From: Nothophaeocryptopus gaeumannii
Lineage: Eukaryota; Ascomycota; Dothideomycetes; Mycosphaerellales; Mycosphaerellaceae
Reading direction: 5' to 3'
Assembly (NCBI GenBank): GCA_031771865.1
Contig: JASISA010000001.1
Location: forward strand, 2,418,001-2,482,000
Length of the DNA: 64,000 bases
The position numbers were made by a program, and so were the translations under genes. Shown piece after piece: positions 31,612-41,839 of this stretch. How positions within the stretch are numbered: position 1 is the first letter of the stretch; every line of letters starts with the position of its first letter. The notes below the pieces were generated by a model. That model was not told where the DNA came from. It saw only the letters and a list, made by a program, of their open reading frames with translations, and did no database searches.

Positions 31612-33565
31612 ATGAGACCGGGCAAAGGATGCACAAGCTGCCGTGAGCGACATCTGCGTTGCGTGACCGAAGCCGGAAATTCTGCGTGCACAAGGTGTTT
31701 AGAAGCAGATCGCGAGTGCAATTTTGGCCCGAAATATCGCTTCAAGCAAGTCGCGTATGTTGATGCCGGCGGGAATGGAAGCAAGAACAGTCGGCAAGGG
31801 CTCGTTTATGATCCCGAACAAGTGTGGGTAAATACTCGGAAACATTGTGCGTATGCCCTACTAGCCTGTCCAATGTGTGGTAACTCTTGCTGACTTTGCA
31901 GATAGTCAGCTTCATTCTCGAAGATGGCACCGGTCTCGAATACGGAGTTCCCGACGATGAGGAGCAGGCGATGCCGCCGCCACCAGAAGTGTCCTCGGAA
32001 TTGCCGAGACGCGGTGCGCCCATTCAAGGGATGCTCATCTCTGAGAATGGCACGGATGGCCCCAATGAGGCCTCCAATGGGCCATGGCACCAGGGCTTGT
32101 CTGGTATGACAGCCGTGACGAGACTGCAAGGTGGTGGGACTCCTTGTGCGAGAGAGTCGCCTTCGATGCACTTGCTGGAGTTCTCTTCGCCTGCGTCTGT
32201 CGAGGACTTGGCCAAACGGCATCAAGAGGCTGCGAATGCAACCTTGACCCCATCCTCAGCTCCGTTCCCCGTTGGAAGCACTGATGGCACATCTCCTTGC
32301 AGCCTGCCAACTCCGAACTCCGTTTCGAAGCCCATGCTCTCCAGAAGAGAGGCATACCTGATGCAGCATTTTATTCACAAGATCGGACCTTGGATGGATG
32401 TCTGTGATCTAGCGTGCCATATGACGTACGAGCTGCCGCGACGTGCGATGCACAAGCCAATGGTTCTATACTCGATGCTGGCTATATCATCTCGGCATTT
32501 AGCCATTCTGAGTAATGAAGCAGAGCCTCCGGAGTGTTCGTACTACCACGGCCAAAGCTTGAGGCTCGTGATCGAGCAGATCGCAGGTCCTCAAGAGCTG
32601 TACGATGATAACCTTCTCGCGACGGTTGTATGTCTTCGGATTTACGAAGAGATCGACTATTCGGCAGACAAGCAGTTGCACTTGCGAGGCGCTGGTCGAT
32701 TGGTGAAAGCAATCCCGACGTTTGCCTACTCAGGCGGTCTGGGCGAGGCTACTTGTTGGCAATCACTGCGCCAAGACATCTACATCTCCCTGTCCCGGAG
32801 TGTCCCACCGACTTTCGATCTCGACAGCTTCGATCAGTCATCGGTGTTCACTTTCCGTGACGATGGAGCCTGTGCAAATGTCATAGTTCTGGTATTCGCG
32901 AAGATACTTCGAATCACCTACGCCGAGAACGAAGGATCAGAAGCTCGAACGGTCAACATCTGGAATCGCCTGGCGTTGGACGTCGAAGCCTGGAATGACA
33001 GACGGTTACGATTGTTCCAGCCGATATACTACGAGGACTTGGATCTTTCTCAGAACCGTGCCTTTCCCATCGTCCACATGATCTCACCTCCCCAAGGCAA
33101 GTCCCACGCCCAGTGTACAAACTGACTACTAACATATCCGTAGTCGCAGCCCTCCAATACTACCACGCCTGCAAAACCTACCTCCTTCTCCACCGACCCC
33201 CAACCGAAGCAGTGTCAGGTTTTCAAGCCGCGAAAAGACGTCGAAACATGGAGGTGAGGTCACAGCAATCTCCCAGCAGTGCAGCGAATGCAAAAGCTGA
33301 TACGTTGGCAATTAAGCGCGAAGTCACCTTTCACTTGGCGGCTATCGTCGGATTGGCAGAGTCCAATCCATTTGTCGAGAATGCTAACTTTACTGCACAT
33401 CACTTGTTGAGGGTCAGCGGGTACTGTATTACGAACTCGTTGCAAAGGGACAGGATAATTGTGTTTTTGGAGACGACGGCAAAGATTATGGGATGGTCGA
33501 CGGAGGCCACTGTGGCGCTGTTGAAGAGTCAATGGGAAGATTTAGATGGGCCAAGTGCAGACTGA
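31612..33565 (+). CDS. Zn2Cys6 transcription factor
   Basis: Three exons, 31612-31827, 31902-33096 and 33144-33565, give about 610 aa. Intron 1 uses GTAAAT with a GCTGAC branch site and TTGCAG. Intron 2 (33097-33143, 47 nt) is of GC-AG type: AAG then GCAAGT, a TACTAAC branch and CCGTAG. The binuclear cluster is at the extreme N-terminus, GKGCTSCRERHLRCV followed by CTRCLEADREC, with the six cysteines spaced as in Gal4-type DNA-binding domains. The middle has the fungal-specific regulatory region (YLMQHFIHKIGPWMDVCD, LATVVCLRIYEEID). It ends 127 bp from the end of the P450 gene, which it faces tail to tail, and may regulate that group. The donor of intron 1 has an alternative a few codons later. 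Confidence 0.85.
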
Positions 33566-33692
33566 TGATGACGGTCAAAGACGATATTCATTATCGTGAA
33601 AATCGGACACAGTGCCGAGAAGACTACAGCATCCTACGTCTATCATCGAGAAGACGCCCATTCATGCAACACGCTATAACGCTCGAAACCGA

Positions 33693-35237
33693 TCAGGCAA
33701 CAATCTCCACATTGGCTTTATTCCGCCTTCGGATCTTGATCGGGAGTTCAGTCAAATGCAAGTTCTGCCACTCATACCTCCCAACCTCAAACTTCGGATC
33801 CGCGAGCTCAAATTCGTACCGGTGGAGCATACTCGCCAAAAGAACAGTCTGTTCCAGATACGCGATGTTCCGACCGATACACCCTCTCGCACCAGCTGAG
33901 AAAGCGATGAAGTACGGACCAAGATCCTTCCCAGCTTCGCCAAGCCACCTCTCCGGGTTGTATGTCTCTGGATCGGGAAAGATGGTCGGATCGCGATGGG
34001 CGATGAAAGAAGAGACGTTGACGGTTGTGTTGCCCATGATATACTCGCCGGCGATTTCTTGTCCCTCAGCTGGTGTTGTACGAGTTAGACCATGCGAGAT
34101 GGGCGGGAAGAGACGGAGGGACTCGTCTAAGCAGGCTCGGAGGTACGGAAGGAATTTGACCTTCTCATAAGGAGCGACTTCTTCGTCATCGTCGAGCGTT
34201 TCGTCGATTTCTTGACGGAGTTTTGTCATGCAGCGGGGGTTCTTCAGAAGTTGATACATGGCGTTCGCCATGGAGATCGCGGTTGTCGTGCTGCCGGCAT
34301 TCATCATGATCGTCACCTCAGCCACAATCTCGCCCCATTCAAGTTTGTGGGGGTCACCGTTTCGGTCTTCCATCAGTGCTTGGAAAAAATCGTCGAGCTT
34401 TTCGCCGGCTTGGTAGCGTTTCAGTCGCTGCGCAGCAAGATATCGTGGGATGCCATCCCAGTCGTTGTTCAACTTCCAGAGATTGTTGAAGTAAGGGGAG
34501 AGTTTGGACAGTTTTGTAAGGCGCTTGTACCATTCGTACGAGTAGCAGAAGACGGATGTTGCGCGGCTGTTGGCGTACAGACATTCTCGAAAATCGACTT
34601 CGTATGTCGTGCCGTCCGGAGCGGCGGAGATCGTTTTGCCTGATCCGTTATCCAGGAGGTTCATCCGATGCGTCAATCCGATATCTGCGATTGCGTCGAT
34701 GGTGAAGTAATTCGTCCAAGGTCGGTAATCGATCACAGTCTCTCCATCGGCGCGTTTATCGAATTGAGCAATGAGACGTTCGACTTTATCCGCGACTTTG
34801 AACTCCCATTCCTCCAGATTCTTCAGAGCATACGCTGAAGAAAGGACCTTCCTCTTCCGCGCATGCTCCGGCTTATCCATGACATCCGCCAGATGGCAGT
34901 GACTCCCCGCCTGAACGAAATACTGATCATCCTTGGTGCACTTCGTCGAGTGGCCGTAGATGTCCTTGATGGCTTTCATATCTGAGAAGTGCAGCGTGTT
35001 GGGGCCTGTGCGGATGATGGAGTGGCCGATTTTCTTGTGCAGTTCGTGCATGTACTTGGAGCGGAAGCCGTTATAGGAGAGGAGGGCGTAGGGCATAGAG
35101 GTTATTCCGCTGAAGAGAGACATGTTGGGGTATCGGCGGAGGCCCTTGGGGTCGCGGAAGTAGTCGATTGTCCATTTTCCGACAGTGGCAACGATGGTAA
35201 GGACTAAGGCGCAGAGGCCCAGGGCGAAGCCGTACAT
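33693..35237 (-). CDS. Cytochrome P450 monooxygenase
   Basis: Intronless, 514 aa. An N-terminal membrane anchor (FALGLCALVLTIVATVGKW) places it on the ER. The I-helix oxygen motif AGSTTT, the K-helix ExxR in DESLRLFPP, PERW, and the heme loop FSAGARGCIGR with ligand Cys453 are all present, so it should be active. The C-helix region has HARKRKVLSSAYA. Overall it resembles the fungal P450s usually labelled benzoate 4-monooxygenase- or pisatin demethylase-like, but I cannot give a CYP family or substrate. It lies between two regulator genes. A divergent P450 reductase 4.2 kb away may be its electron donor (inference). Confidence 0.93.
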   Translation of the reverse strand: MYGFALGLCALVLTIVATVGKWTIDYFRDPKGLRRYPNMSLFSGITSMPYALLSYNGFRSKYMHELHKKIGHSIIRTGPNTLHFSDMKAIKDIYGHSTKCTKDDQYFVQAGSHCHLADVMDKPEHARKRKVLSSAYALKNLEEWEFKVADKVERLIAQFDKRADGETVIDYRPWTNYFTIDAIADIGLTHRMNLLDNGSGKTISAAPDGTTYEVDFRECLYANSRATSVFCYSYEWYKRLTKLSKLSPYFNNLWKLNNDWDGIPRYLAAQRLKRYQAGEKLDDFFQALMEDRNGDPHKLEWGEIVAEVTIMMNAGSTTTAISMANAMYQLLKNPRCMTKLRQEIDETLDDDEEVAPYEKVKFLPYLRACLDESLRLFPPISHGLTRTTPAEGQEIAGEYIMGNTTVNVSSFIAHRDPTIFPDPETYNPERWLGEAGKDLGPYFIAFSAGARGCIGRNIAYLEQTVLLASMLHRYEFELADPKFEVGRYEWQNLHLTELPIKIRRRNKANVEIVA

Positions 35238-35632
35238 GATGATGCGTTGTGGCAGTAGTTGGATAGTATAGAGAGGATGAGGTGGTGCGGGAGGTTGCGT
35301 GAGGTCTCTGACGACCAGTCTTGGGCCTTCAGAGGACCGTGATATATCTTCGCCATCCTTCCTATTCTCTCTTGAGCTTTCCTGTGAAGGTCATGTGAAG
35401 TCCAGTCCATCTGACGGCCACACTTACTCCAAAGATCCTTTCCGACAAAGCGAACGGGTGGGGACCCCACAAGAGCTGGAGTCTATGGATCAGAACTGCA
35501 TGCGAGGTGCATGGAGGCTCGAGGATGCTCACCTGCCTCTTAAGTTGGATGGGGAAGTCAAAGCCGCGGGCTTGGCAGCCATTTCTGACCTGCAAAGCAA
35601 CTTCTGCACTCGCGCTCTGCCTTCTCCACCCC
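35238..35632. other. Intergenic, P450 promoter region
   Basis: No supported coding frame. It holds the upstream region of the P450 gene and the 3' end of the regulator-like gene, both read on the minus strand. Confidence 0.4.
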
Positions 35633-36991
35633 TCACCCCAAAGACGCATATGTCCCACTTTTTCTGATATACGCGGCGATCGTTTGACACCACTGGATCT
35701 TGGCGCCAACCCGACGATTACCGCTCTCCTTCAGGTACTGGAACCATGAAGACGCCACGCGGAGAGGTTTGCTGGCAACCACGTGGCCGAATTTTCCCTG
35801 CTCGGGTTTGAGGAAGTATGGGATGCACATGCACAGGCTTTCTGCACAGCTCGATGCGAGCCCTGTCAGTGCAGAAATGCGTTGCTGGAGCTGGATGTCG
35901 ACGCTGTATGGCCCGCGCTGGAGCATGATGTACATGTCCATCATGGATCGTCGAATTTCGAGCAGGCAGGCGGTGCATACGGCATGGTCGAAGGCGTCTT
36001 GGAACTCGGGGAAGTCCATGCTTAACGGGAATGCGGCGTTCTTCTTGCCCGTCTCCAGACCTTCTGGGCATATCTTCTCAGTCGGCACTATGTGGAACGG
36101 AGAATTCCTAATGCTTCGGTTCCACGCGGCTGCCCATGCCTTGAGCTCCGACTCCAAACTGCTCAGCATGTCCAAGATTGGCAGGGCATTCTCTGGGCTC
36201 AATACTGGCGCCACTGAGCATACGCGATCGGAGTCCTCTAATGCGCCTGGTACACGAACTGCGATGTCTTGAAGCACTGTACCACCGGATGGCCACGGAC
36301 ATCTGATCCGAACTCGATCTTCCAGTCCCGCCCAGAAGTGAAAGACGTAAAAGTTCGCCTGGAGATTCTCTTCGTACCCCGCCGGATTGTCTCCGTCCGA
36401 TGTCAAGCTGCTAAAGAGGGTCGTAAGTCCTCTCGAGTGCTGCTTCCATGCTGATGGATCGAATGAGCCAATGGACTGCAGAGACTCATTCACTTGCAGC
36501 ACATTGATAGTTGCTGTCAGTGCTTTGTTCTTCCGATCCGCTGACCTGTCCAGTTCTCGCCGTAGAAGCTGCATTGCTTGTGCATGGTACTGCAGTCCTG
36601 CTTTATGCAGTCCATCGTTCTTGAAATGCTGACCTAGATGCATAAGCGAGGACGAATCCAAAGCCACCGCAAGTGCCGGACATGTTGAGATGTACTGGAT
36701 GTGGAAGGCAAATGCTGGCCCTATGAATCCCACCACCGTCTTCGGGAACCAGATATCGCACGAATTGGCGCGGAGCTGCAGCCGGTGAGCATCTGGGCAG
36801 TTGAACGATATGGTGATGGCCCCGGACGGTGATATGTAAGTTGGTCGTCTCTCTTTGCCTTCAAACTCCCTCTCCGCAATCGTTCGCCAGGGAGATTTGG
36901 GGGAGCCTTCTGGCGATTTGGACTCTTCCAGAACTTCTTCCAGCCCATCAACAGCGCCATCTTCCTGCCAAGTAAGCGCGAGTGGCTTCAT
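35633..36991 (-). CDS. Fungal transcription-factor-like protein without visible zinc cluster
   Basis: 452 aa from the first ATG (before KPLALTW). The body matches the helical regulatory domain of Zn2Cys6 regulators: FIGPAFAFHIQYISTCPALA, HKAGLQYHAQAMQLLRREL, ATINVLQVNESLQS, FYVFHFWAGLEDRV, and AVCTACLLEIRRSMMDMYIM. No Cys-x2-Cys-x6-Cys cluster is found at the N-terminus. The frame extends 11 codons further upstream without ATG, preceded by a TTACAG acceptor-like site at about 37030. A missing 5' exon carrying the cluster is therefore possible, as is a true zinc-less regulator. It is divergent from the SnoaL-like gene, sharing a promoter of about 400 bp. Confidence 0.7.
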   Translation of the reverse strand: MKPLALTWQEDGAVDGLEEVLEESKSPEGSPKSPWRTIAEREFEGKERRPTYISPSGAITISFNCPDAHRLQLRANSCDIWFPKTVVGFIGPAFAFHIQYISTCPALAVALDSSSLMHLGQHFKNDGLHKAGLQYHAQAMQLLRRELDRSADRKNKALTATINVLQVNESLQSIGSFDPSAWKQHSRGLTTLFSSLTSDGDNPAGYEENLQANFYVFHFWAGLEDRVRIRCPWPSGGTVLQDIAVRVPGALEDSDRVCSVAPVLSPENALPILDMLSSLESELKAWAAAWNRSIRNSPFHIVPTEKICPEGLETGKKNAAFPLSMDFPEFQDAFDHAVCTACLLEIRRSMMDMYIMLQRGPYSVDIQLQQRISALTGLASSCAESLCMCIPYFLKPEQGKFGHVVASKPLRVASSWFQYLKESGNRRVGAKIQWCQTIAAYIRKSGTYASLG

Positions 36992-37398
36992 TTTGCATAG
37001 ATCGAGCTTGCACCAAGGATTCAAGGCTGTAATCCCGATGGAGACGAGAACTCAACTTGTGTTTTCGAAGGTGTCAGTAATAAATCCGACGAGAGTCATC
37101 AGAGCGCCATCGGTTATGCTGATCAAGATTAGCTTCTCGCTACATCAGTGGCGTGGCCTTGTTGATCCTTCGTGCAAGATGTCAGCATTATTACAGCAGT
37201 CAGTCAACATCCGGCCGCGCTTGATCCCCGAGTGGCTAACTCCACCCTATACATTGTTCAACACTCAGCTAAGCAGCAGTACGAATGTCACAAACCTCTA
37301 GATTCTTCAATACACTCGCTATGCTAGAAAGCTTTCGAACCATCACCAGCGTCCGAAGTAGTGACATGAGCAAATGCTGGAGCTCGACCTGAAAGAAG
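36992..37398. promoter_or_regulatory. Divergent promoter region, regulator / SnoaL-like gene
   Basis: 407 bp separate the starts of the minus-strand regulator-like gene and the plus-strand SnoaL-like gene, so both promoters must lie here. Two CGG-containing sites (GCATCCGG-type near 37209 and TCCGAAG at 37352) are candidate Zn2Cys6 targets, but this is only suggestive. Confidence 0.35.
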
Positions 37399-37989
37399 AT
37401 GGGACGGGAAGTGTCAGCTCAACCGATCTCAAACGGACACGCGGTCCACTACGGCATCGGTAAAATGAGGGCTCAGACGACCGACAACGACGCAGACGCG
37501 AATTCAAAGAAACAGATGTACAAGTCTGGAAGCAAAGCTTACGAATCGTTCGACTCGGATCAACCTCACTTCATCATCACACAGTCAACAGAAGAACTCC
37601 TCACGAACCTGAATATCCGATTTCTCGAGCTGATGAACCAGAGAGTATATGAATCGCCTTTCTACGATTGTCTTGATCCCAACATCCAGATAGATCTCCA
37701 TGGAAATGCCTTTTCCGGAAGGAAAGCGTTCATCGACGGTTATCGCCTGGTCGCCGAAGCGTCTCCGGAGCTGCACGTTGAGATTACCAATTCTTCTGCT
37801 GTTGTCGATGAGCCTACGCAGACTGGTACAGTGGTCTTGCATATTAGGCTGAAGGGGTATTATGATGATCTCTGTGCGGATCTGGCCAGGGAGAGGGCGG
37901 CGACGATTTTGTCGTGTTGGAAGAAGGAGAAGGGGAGGTGGACGACGCATGCATATTATATGATTTATGGGATTCAGGAGTTTCTTTGA
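37399..37989 (+). CDS. SnoaL/NTF2-like protein
   Basis: Intronless, 196 aa. The first 55 residues are hydrophilic. The rest fits an NTF2-like cone fold: helix LLTNLNIRFLELMNQRVYES, then CLDPNIQIDLHG, ELHVEITNSSAVVD, TGTVVLHIRLKGYYDD and a final strand pair with TTHAYYMIYGIQEFL. Proteins of this kind in P450-containing groups are often isomerases or cyclases acting on the pathway product, but no catalytic residues can be assigned. It shares a promoter with the regulator-like gene. This supports, but does not prove, that it belongs to the P450 group. Confidence 0.75.
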   Translation: MGREVSAQPISNGHAVHYGIGKMRAQTTDNDADANSKKQMYKSGSKAYESFDSDQPHFIITQSTEELLTNLNIRFLELMNQRVYESPFYDCLDPNIQIDLHGNAFSGRKAFIDGYRLVAEASPELHVEITNSSAVVDEPTQTGTVVLHIRLKGYYDDLCADLARERAATILSCWKKEKGRWTTHAYYMIYGIQEFL

Positions 37990-38552
37990 AGATGACGCAG
38001 CTACCATTACATCGGATGTCAATGCTTGCGCGCCAATCTCGGCCTCATGCGTTGGGATCACTACGACATGACTCTACAGTGTCCGGAGGCCAGTGATCAA
38101 GGGCACCAGGAAGAGTCTCTGAAGGACGTGTATCTACCAGATCACCGGATGCGGAGCCATGTGTATTACTTCCGACTTCATCTTTTGAGACAGCCATGCC
38201 AGTTGCTTGACGTGTCTAGGGGATGATCACCGTTGCTTCTCAATGAGAGATGCATCAGAGGCAACAACAGCTCGGCTTGCCGATTCTGCATCAGCGCTTT
38301 CCCTGGTGCATCAGTCTGGGGAGAAGCGAAACGAACCTGGGTTCTCGATCAAGTTACGTTCGAGGCCAACACCAAGTGGAGCAAGCTTTCGTCGATGAGC
38401 TGCGATACTTCAAACGACCGACCAAGTTACACGTGGTCACCTGTCAATGGAAGGCAAATCCACAACACAATATCACAATATCCGATCTCTCAACAGCTTT
38501 CAGGCTCCAACCTACCGAAAGCGACTTTCTCGCTCCATCGAACGTCCGAGTG
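37990..38552. other. Intergenic, possible decayed repeat
   Basis: No supported gene. The last 100 bp weakly resemble the repeat units that follow, suggesting the array once began earlier. Confidence 0.35.
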
Positions 38553-39400
38553 GAGAGAGAGGGAGGGCACGCGCACATTCATCCGCGCCATCTCACGGCA
38601 GCTATCCGACACTGAGCTACGGGAATCTGACATCTTTGTCTATGTTCGACGAGAGAGACAAAACACGCGCAAAGTCATCCACGCATCTCATGGCGACTGT
38701 TAAACACTCAACCGTGGAAATCGACATCCCACATCTTTGTCGGTGTTCAAGGAGAGAAAGGAGGCGCACAATCATCCGCGCAGTTCACGGCAACTACCAA
38801 ACACTCAGCCATCGAGATCGATACCCAACCTGCTGGTTGGCATTCCAGGAGAGAGACAGCACGCGTAGATTCACCCGCGCAGCTCATAGCAGCTACGAAT
38901 CACTCGGCTACGGAGATCAACATCTGACATCTTCGTCGGTGTTCGCAAGAGAGACAGAGCGCGCGCAAAGTCATCTGCGCAGCTCACAACAGCTACCAGA
39001 AACCAAGCTATCGAGAGTAACACTCGAGGTATCACGATGCTCAGAAGGAGAGAGCAAGAGTTCGCTCATTCCTCTCGATGAAACATTAAAGCAATGGGAA
39101 ATGGAGAGTCACAAGCTGAAGTTCTGGACATCTCTCAAGACTGGGATCAGGTGCGCTGCGGAGAACGACTTCTTGAAACCTCCACCGGCTTCCAGCACAA
39201 GAGAGTAAGCGCACAGTCATGCACGCATTTCTCGACGAGTACCGATCACGTGTTAATGAGGACGGCACCCTGAGGTCTGAGTGACGTCCAGATCGGAGAT
39301 CACGCGCGCAGGCATCTACGCATCTTTCGACAGCTGCCAAACGTCACGCTACGGAATGCGACACCCTGGAGTCTCGACAACATCCAGAGTCGCAGAAGCA
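38553..39400 (+). repeat. Degenerate tandem repeat, period about 99 bp
   Basis: Units beginning with GAGAGAGACA-like sequence start at about 38553, 38651, 38752, 38850, 38950 and 39049. More diverged copies are suspected at about 39207 and 39302. The shared core reads GCGCAAAGTCATC-CGCGCAG-CTCA, then GCAGCTAC, CACTC, ATCGACATC and TTTGTCGGTGTTC. The period is close to 33 codons, so a plus-strand frame of 253 codons stays open across 38447-39208. Its translation is basic and Ser/Thr-rich with recurring ER(D/R) starts. This is more likely a minisatellite than a gene, but a decayed repeat protein is possible. Confidence 0.75.
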
Positions 39401-39440
39401 ATCGCACTGTCATTGGCATGTTCTCTGAAAGCTACCAACC

Positions 39441-39790
39441 ATCATGCTGTGTCAGGCGGCATCACCGACTCCGTTCAAAGATTCAATTCGGCGAATGAGC
39501 ACACCATCATCAACATAACACTGTGGGAGGCAGTATCGTGGAACCAAATCAACGTCCAAAAATTGGAGATTGACCACACCATAAATATCATGCTGTGGTA
39601 GGCAGCATGCTGAACTCTTTCCAAACTTCAGGCGTGAATATTCAGCACACAATATCATGAACATCACGCTGTAGCAGACAGCATGCTGGACTCAATTCAA
39701 AATCCAGAATTGGCTCTCGAGCATGCTATTGCGAACGCCGTACTATAGGAGGCAGTACCCCGGAATGGAGTCAAGGTCTAAACTGAGAGA
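39441..39790 (+). repeat. Degenerate tandem repeat, period about 74 bp
   Basis: The core ATCATGCTGTGGTAGGCAGC recurs with changes at 39441, 39515, 39587, 39663 and about 39737. Between cores lies an AT-richer spacer resembling TCAATTCAAAATCCAGAATTGG. The array follows directly after the 99-bp repeats and is unrelated to them at base level. No coding potential. Confidence 0.75.
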
Positions 39791-40798
39791 GCTGGCGCAG
39801 AATCATCCTCGCTGGTAGAGCAATGGCAAGGCAGTTTCGTCAGTCAAGGGACGAATGTCTGGTTGTACAGCCACTTCAAAGTGACAACTTTGGGCAACGC
39901 GATATATGCCCTTTTCGGACTGCCAGAATCCAAGCTGTGGGGAGCGATACAACAATATCCCGACTCAGTTTCAGAATGATGGAGCAAACGTGTAGTCCTC
40001 GACGCTGACAAAGAAATGGCAAAGACACGTGGCCATTCGCGAGAGAGTGAGAGACTCAAGTTTGCACAGACATCTTTATCTCACTTTTCATGGGCCAACA
40101 AACAGTTGTCGGCACCGTTCAAGGGTCGATCTGTGGAGAAAAACCTTACTGGGCTCTAATGACCTCTAGAGTCGCACAGCAAGCGGACGTCCGGCGGGCT
40201 GGAGCAGGTTGGTGGGGTTATCGGATCGTCAATAGGAGGGCTTGCAGAGTGCAAAGCACCATGAACGCCCACAAACAGCAATTGCTAGCTGCATCTCGAA
40301 TTGATCAGGAGCGTGCTGAGAAATGGAGAAGAATGGGAGAGAGATGATCAGGATAAAGACCAAATGGTACAGACGGATCAAAAGACTGTGCAAAGCAGTA
40401 TGACCACTATCCAGCTTCATCAATGGTCATCGCGAGGACTGGCACGAGATGAGTTCCTATTGAACGGGTGCGAGAGCTCGACCACTGAATCCTGCTGCAC
40501 CGGGTCATTATGGGGATCAAGACCACCTTGGAGCAGACATCATTTGAGCACCGAGCAGCCGCGCGAACATGGCATGCAGCGACTCCAAGTAATCCCGCAA
40601 ACTCACCGGCAGAGGTATTGGGCGATCTCAAACATTCCTCTTGCTGAACACAACACCACATTCTTCGACAGGCACCTGCTCTGTTGCCAGTCTCGCGAGA
40701 AGGCTCAAAGCGAGGTCACGACTCAATCCTCACATTTGACTTGGACGCTTTTGCCCGCTCGACTTCCCAATCCCCGGCAATACCCATCGAGCTGATCC
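39791..40798. other. Intergenic, no supported gene
   Basis: About 1 kb with only short frames on both strands. Weak echoes of the 74-bp repeat continue to about 39840. Nothing else is recognised. Confidence 0.4.
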
Positions 40799-41191
40799 TC
40801 AGAGTTTACCTGCGAGAATGAGCTTACCGTTTTGCCCATCGTTTGAAGCGAAATCGACACTCACGTAATCGATCATACCGACATGCTCGCCCTTACAGCC
40901 GTCATCGCCGTAGATGAAAATCTTGCAATGGCCCATGTTTCCCAAATGCTCGCCAATCCTACTGTGGAAAAGCCAGCTGTACGAGAACCCCGAAAACGTC
41001 TTTCCATCTTTCCACGATCTGCATTCGCCTTCGTGAATCTTCGCGCCCTGGTCTGGTTTTGGATCTATCGGGTCATAGATGCAGTTAAGGGTATCGTATC
41101 TGTGGAACTCAATTCGAAAATCCCAGATGTCGCAACAAGGTCTGGTGTCGATGATGAGCGGGAGAAGCGCTAAGAATCTGAGGCGATGCAT
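40799..41191 (-). CDS. Small secreted cysteine-containing protein (effector-like)
   Basis: 130 aa from a true ATG. The N-terminus MHRLRFLALLPLIIDTRP has a basic start and hydrophobic core typical of a signal peptide. The mature part has six cysteines (residues 19, 20, 37, 57, 89 and 99), enough for three disulfides. It is rich in aromatic residues and Asp/Gly, with no known domain. Small size, secretion signal and even cysteine number fit fungal secreted effectors or antimicrobial proteins, but function is unknown. It sits beside the minisatellite arrays, a setting where such genes often occur. Confidence 0.6.
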   Translation of the reverse strand: MHRLRFLALLPLIIDTRPCCDIWDFRIEFHRYDTLNCIYDPIDPKPDQGAKIHEGECRSWKDGKTFSGFSYSWLFHSRIGEHLGNMGHCKIFIYGDDGCKGEHVGMIDYVSVDFASNDGQNGKLILAGKL

Positions 41192-41839
41192 TGCTTCGAA
41201 TAGGGAGCCTTGAGAAACATGCTATTGGGAGGCTCGCAAGGGAACGGTTGAATGCAATGCGGAGAGGGGCTGCATGGTCAATGGCGCGCGGGTGGAGACA
41301 GTGGCTCTGAGCACTCCACTCTCACGAGCTACTAATCGGGAACAGCTTGGGCTCCGCGTGTTTCTCGAACTGTATACGACCAGCTCGGATACTCACTCAG
41401 CAGCCAGGAGTCTAGTTTCGAAGATCTGGATGCGTAATGAGGCGCAACTTATCGATCCGACACTCTGCGATTATTCGATGACAGATGCAACTTCGCGATC
41501 GCTCATTTGATGTTCTCTAGGAGCCGGATCATCAATTGTGGTCAAAGGCAAGACACCTATTTGAGCTTAAGTACCTACAGCATCGTCATTGGGTCTCCGA
41601 GATGATCCCTGTAGTCTAATGAGGGATCTTGGCACATGTCTGATGTTGAGAGCTCATGTCTTTGCTGTGAAGTCGGAAATAGCACTAGCCAGGAATAGGA
41701 AGTGATGCGCAACATGACAGTAGCGCAAACCTTACCAATCCGGAGCCACAGCCGCACCTGAGGTCTCAATGCCCTATTTCCAAGCCCACTTCTACGTCTT
41801 GCTCCTTCCCAGCATAGCTTCCGCCAGACCATCCTGAAT
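41192..41839. other. Intergenic, no supported gene
   Basis: Upstream regions of two divergent genes. No convincing coding frame. Confidence 0.4.

Noticed and set aside
38447..39208. 253-codon frame over the 99-bp repeats as a real gene
   Set aside because: The open frame follows from a repeat period divisible by three; no signal peptide, domain or clear start, so it is reported as a repeat rather than a CDS.
37990..40798. CRISPR-like array
   Set aside because: Repeats are 74-99 bp, degenerate and lack unique spacers, and the window is clearly eukaryotic.
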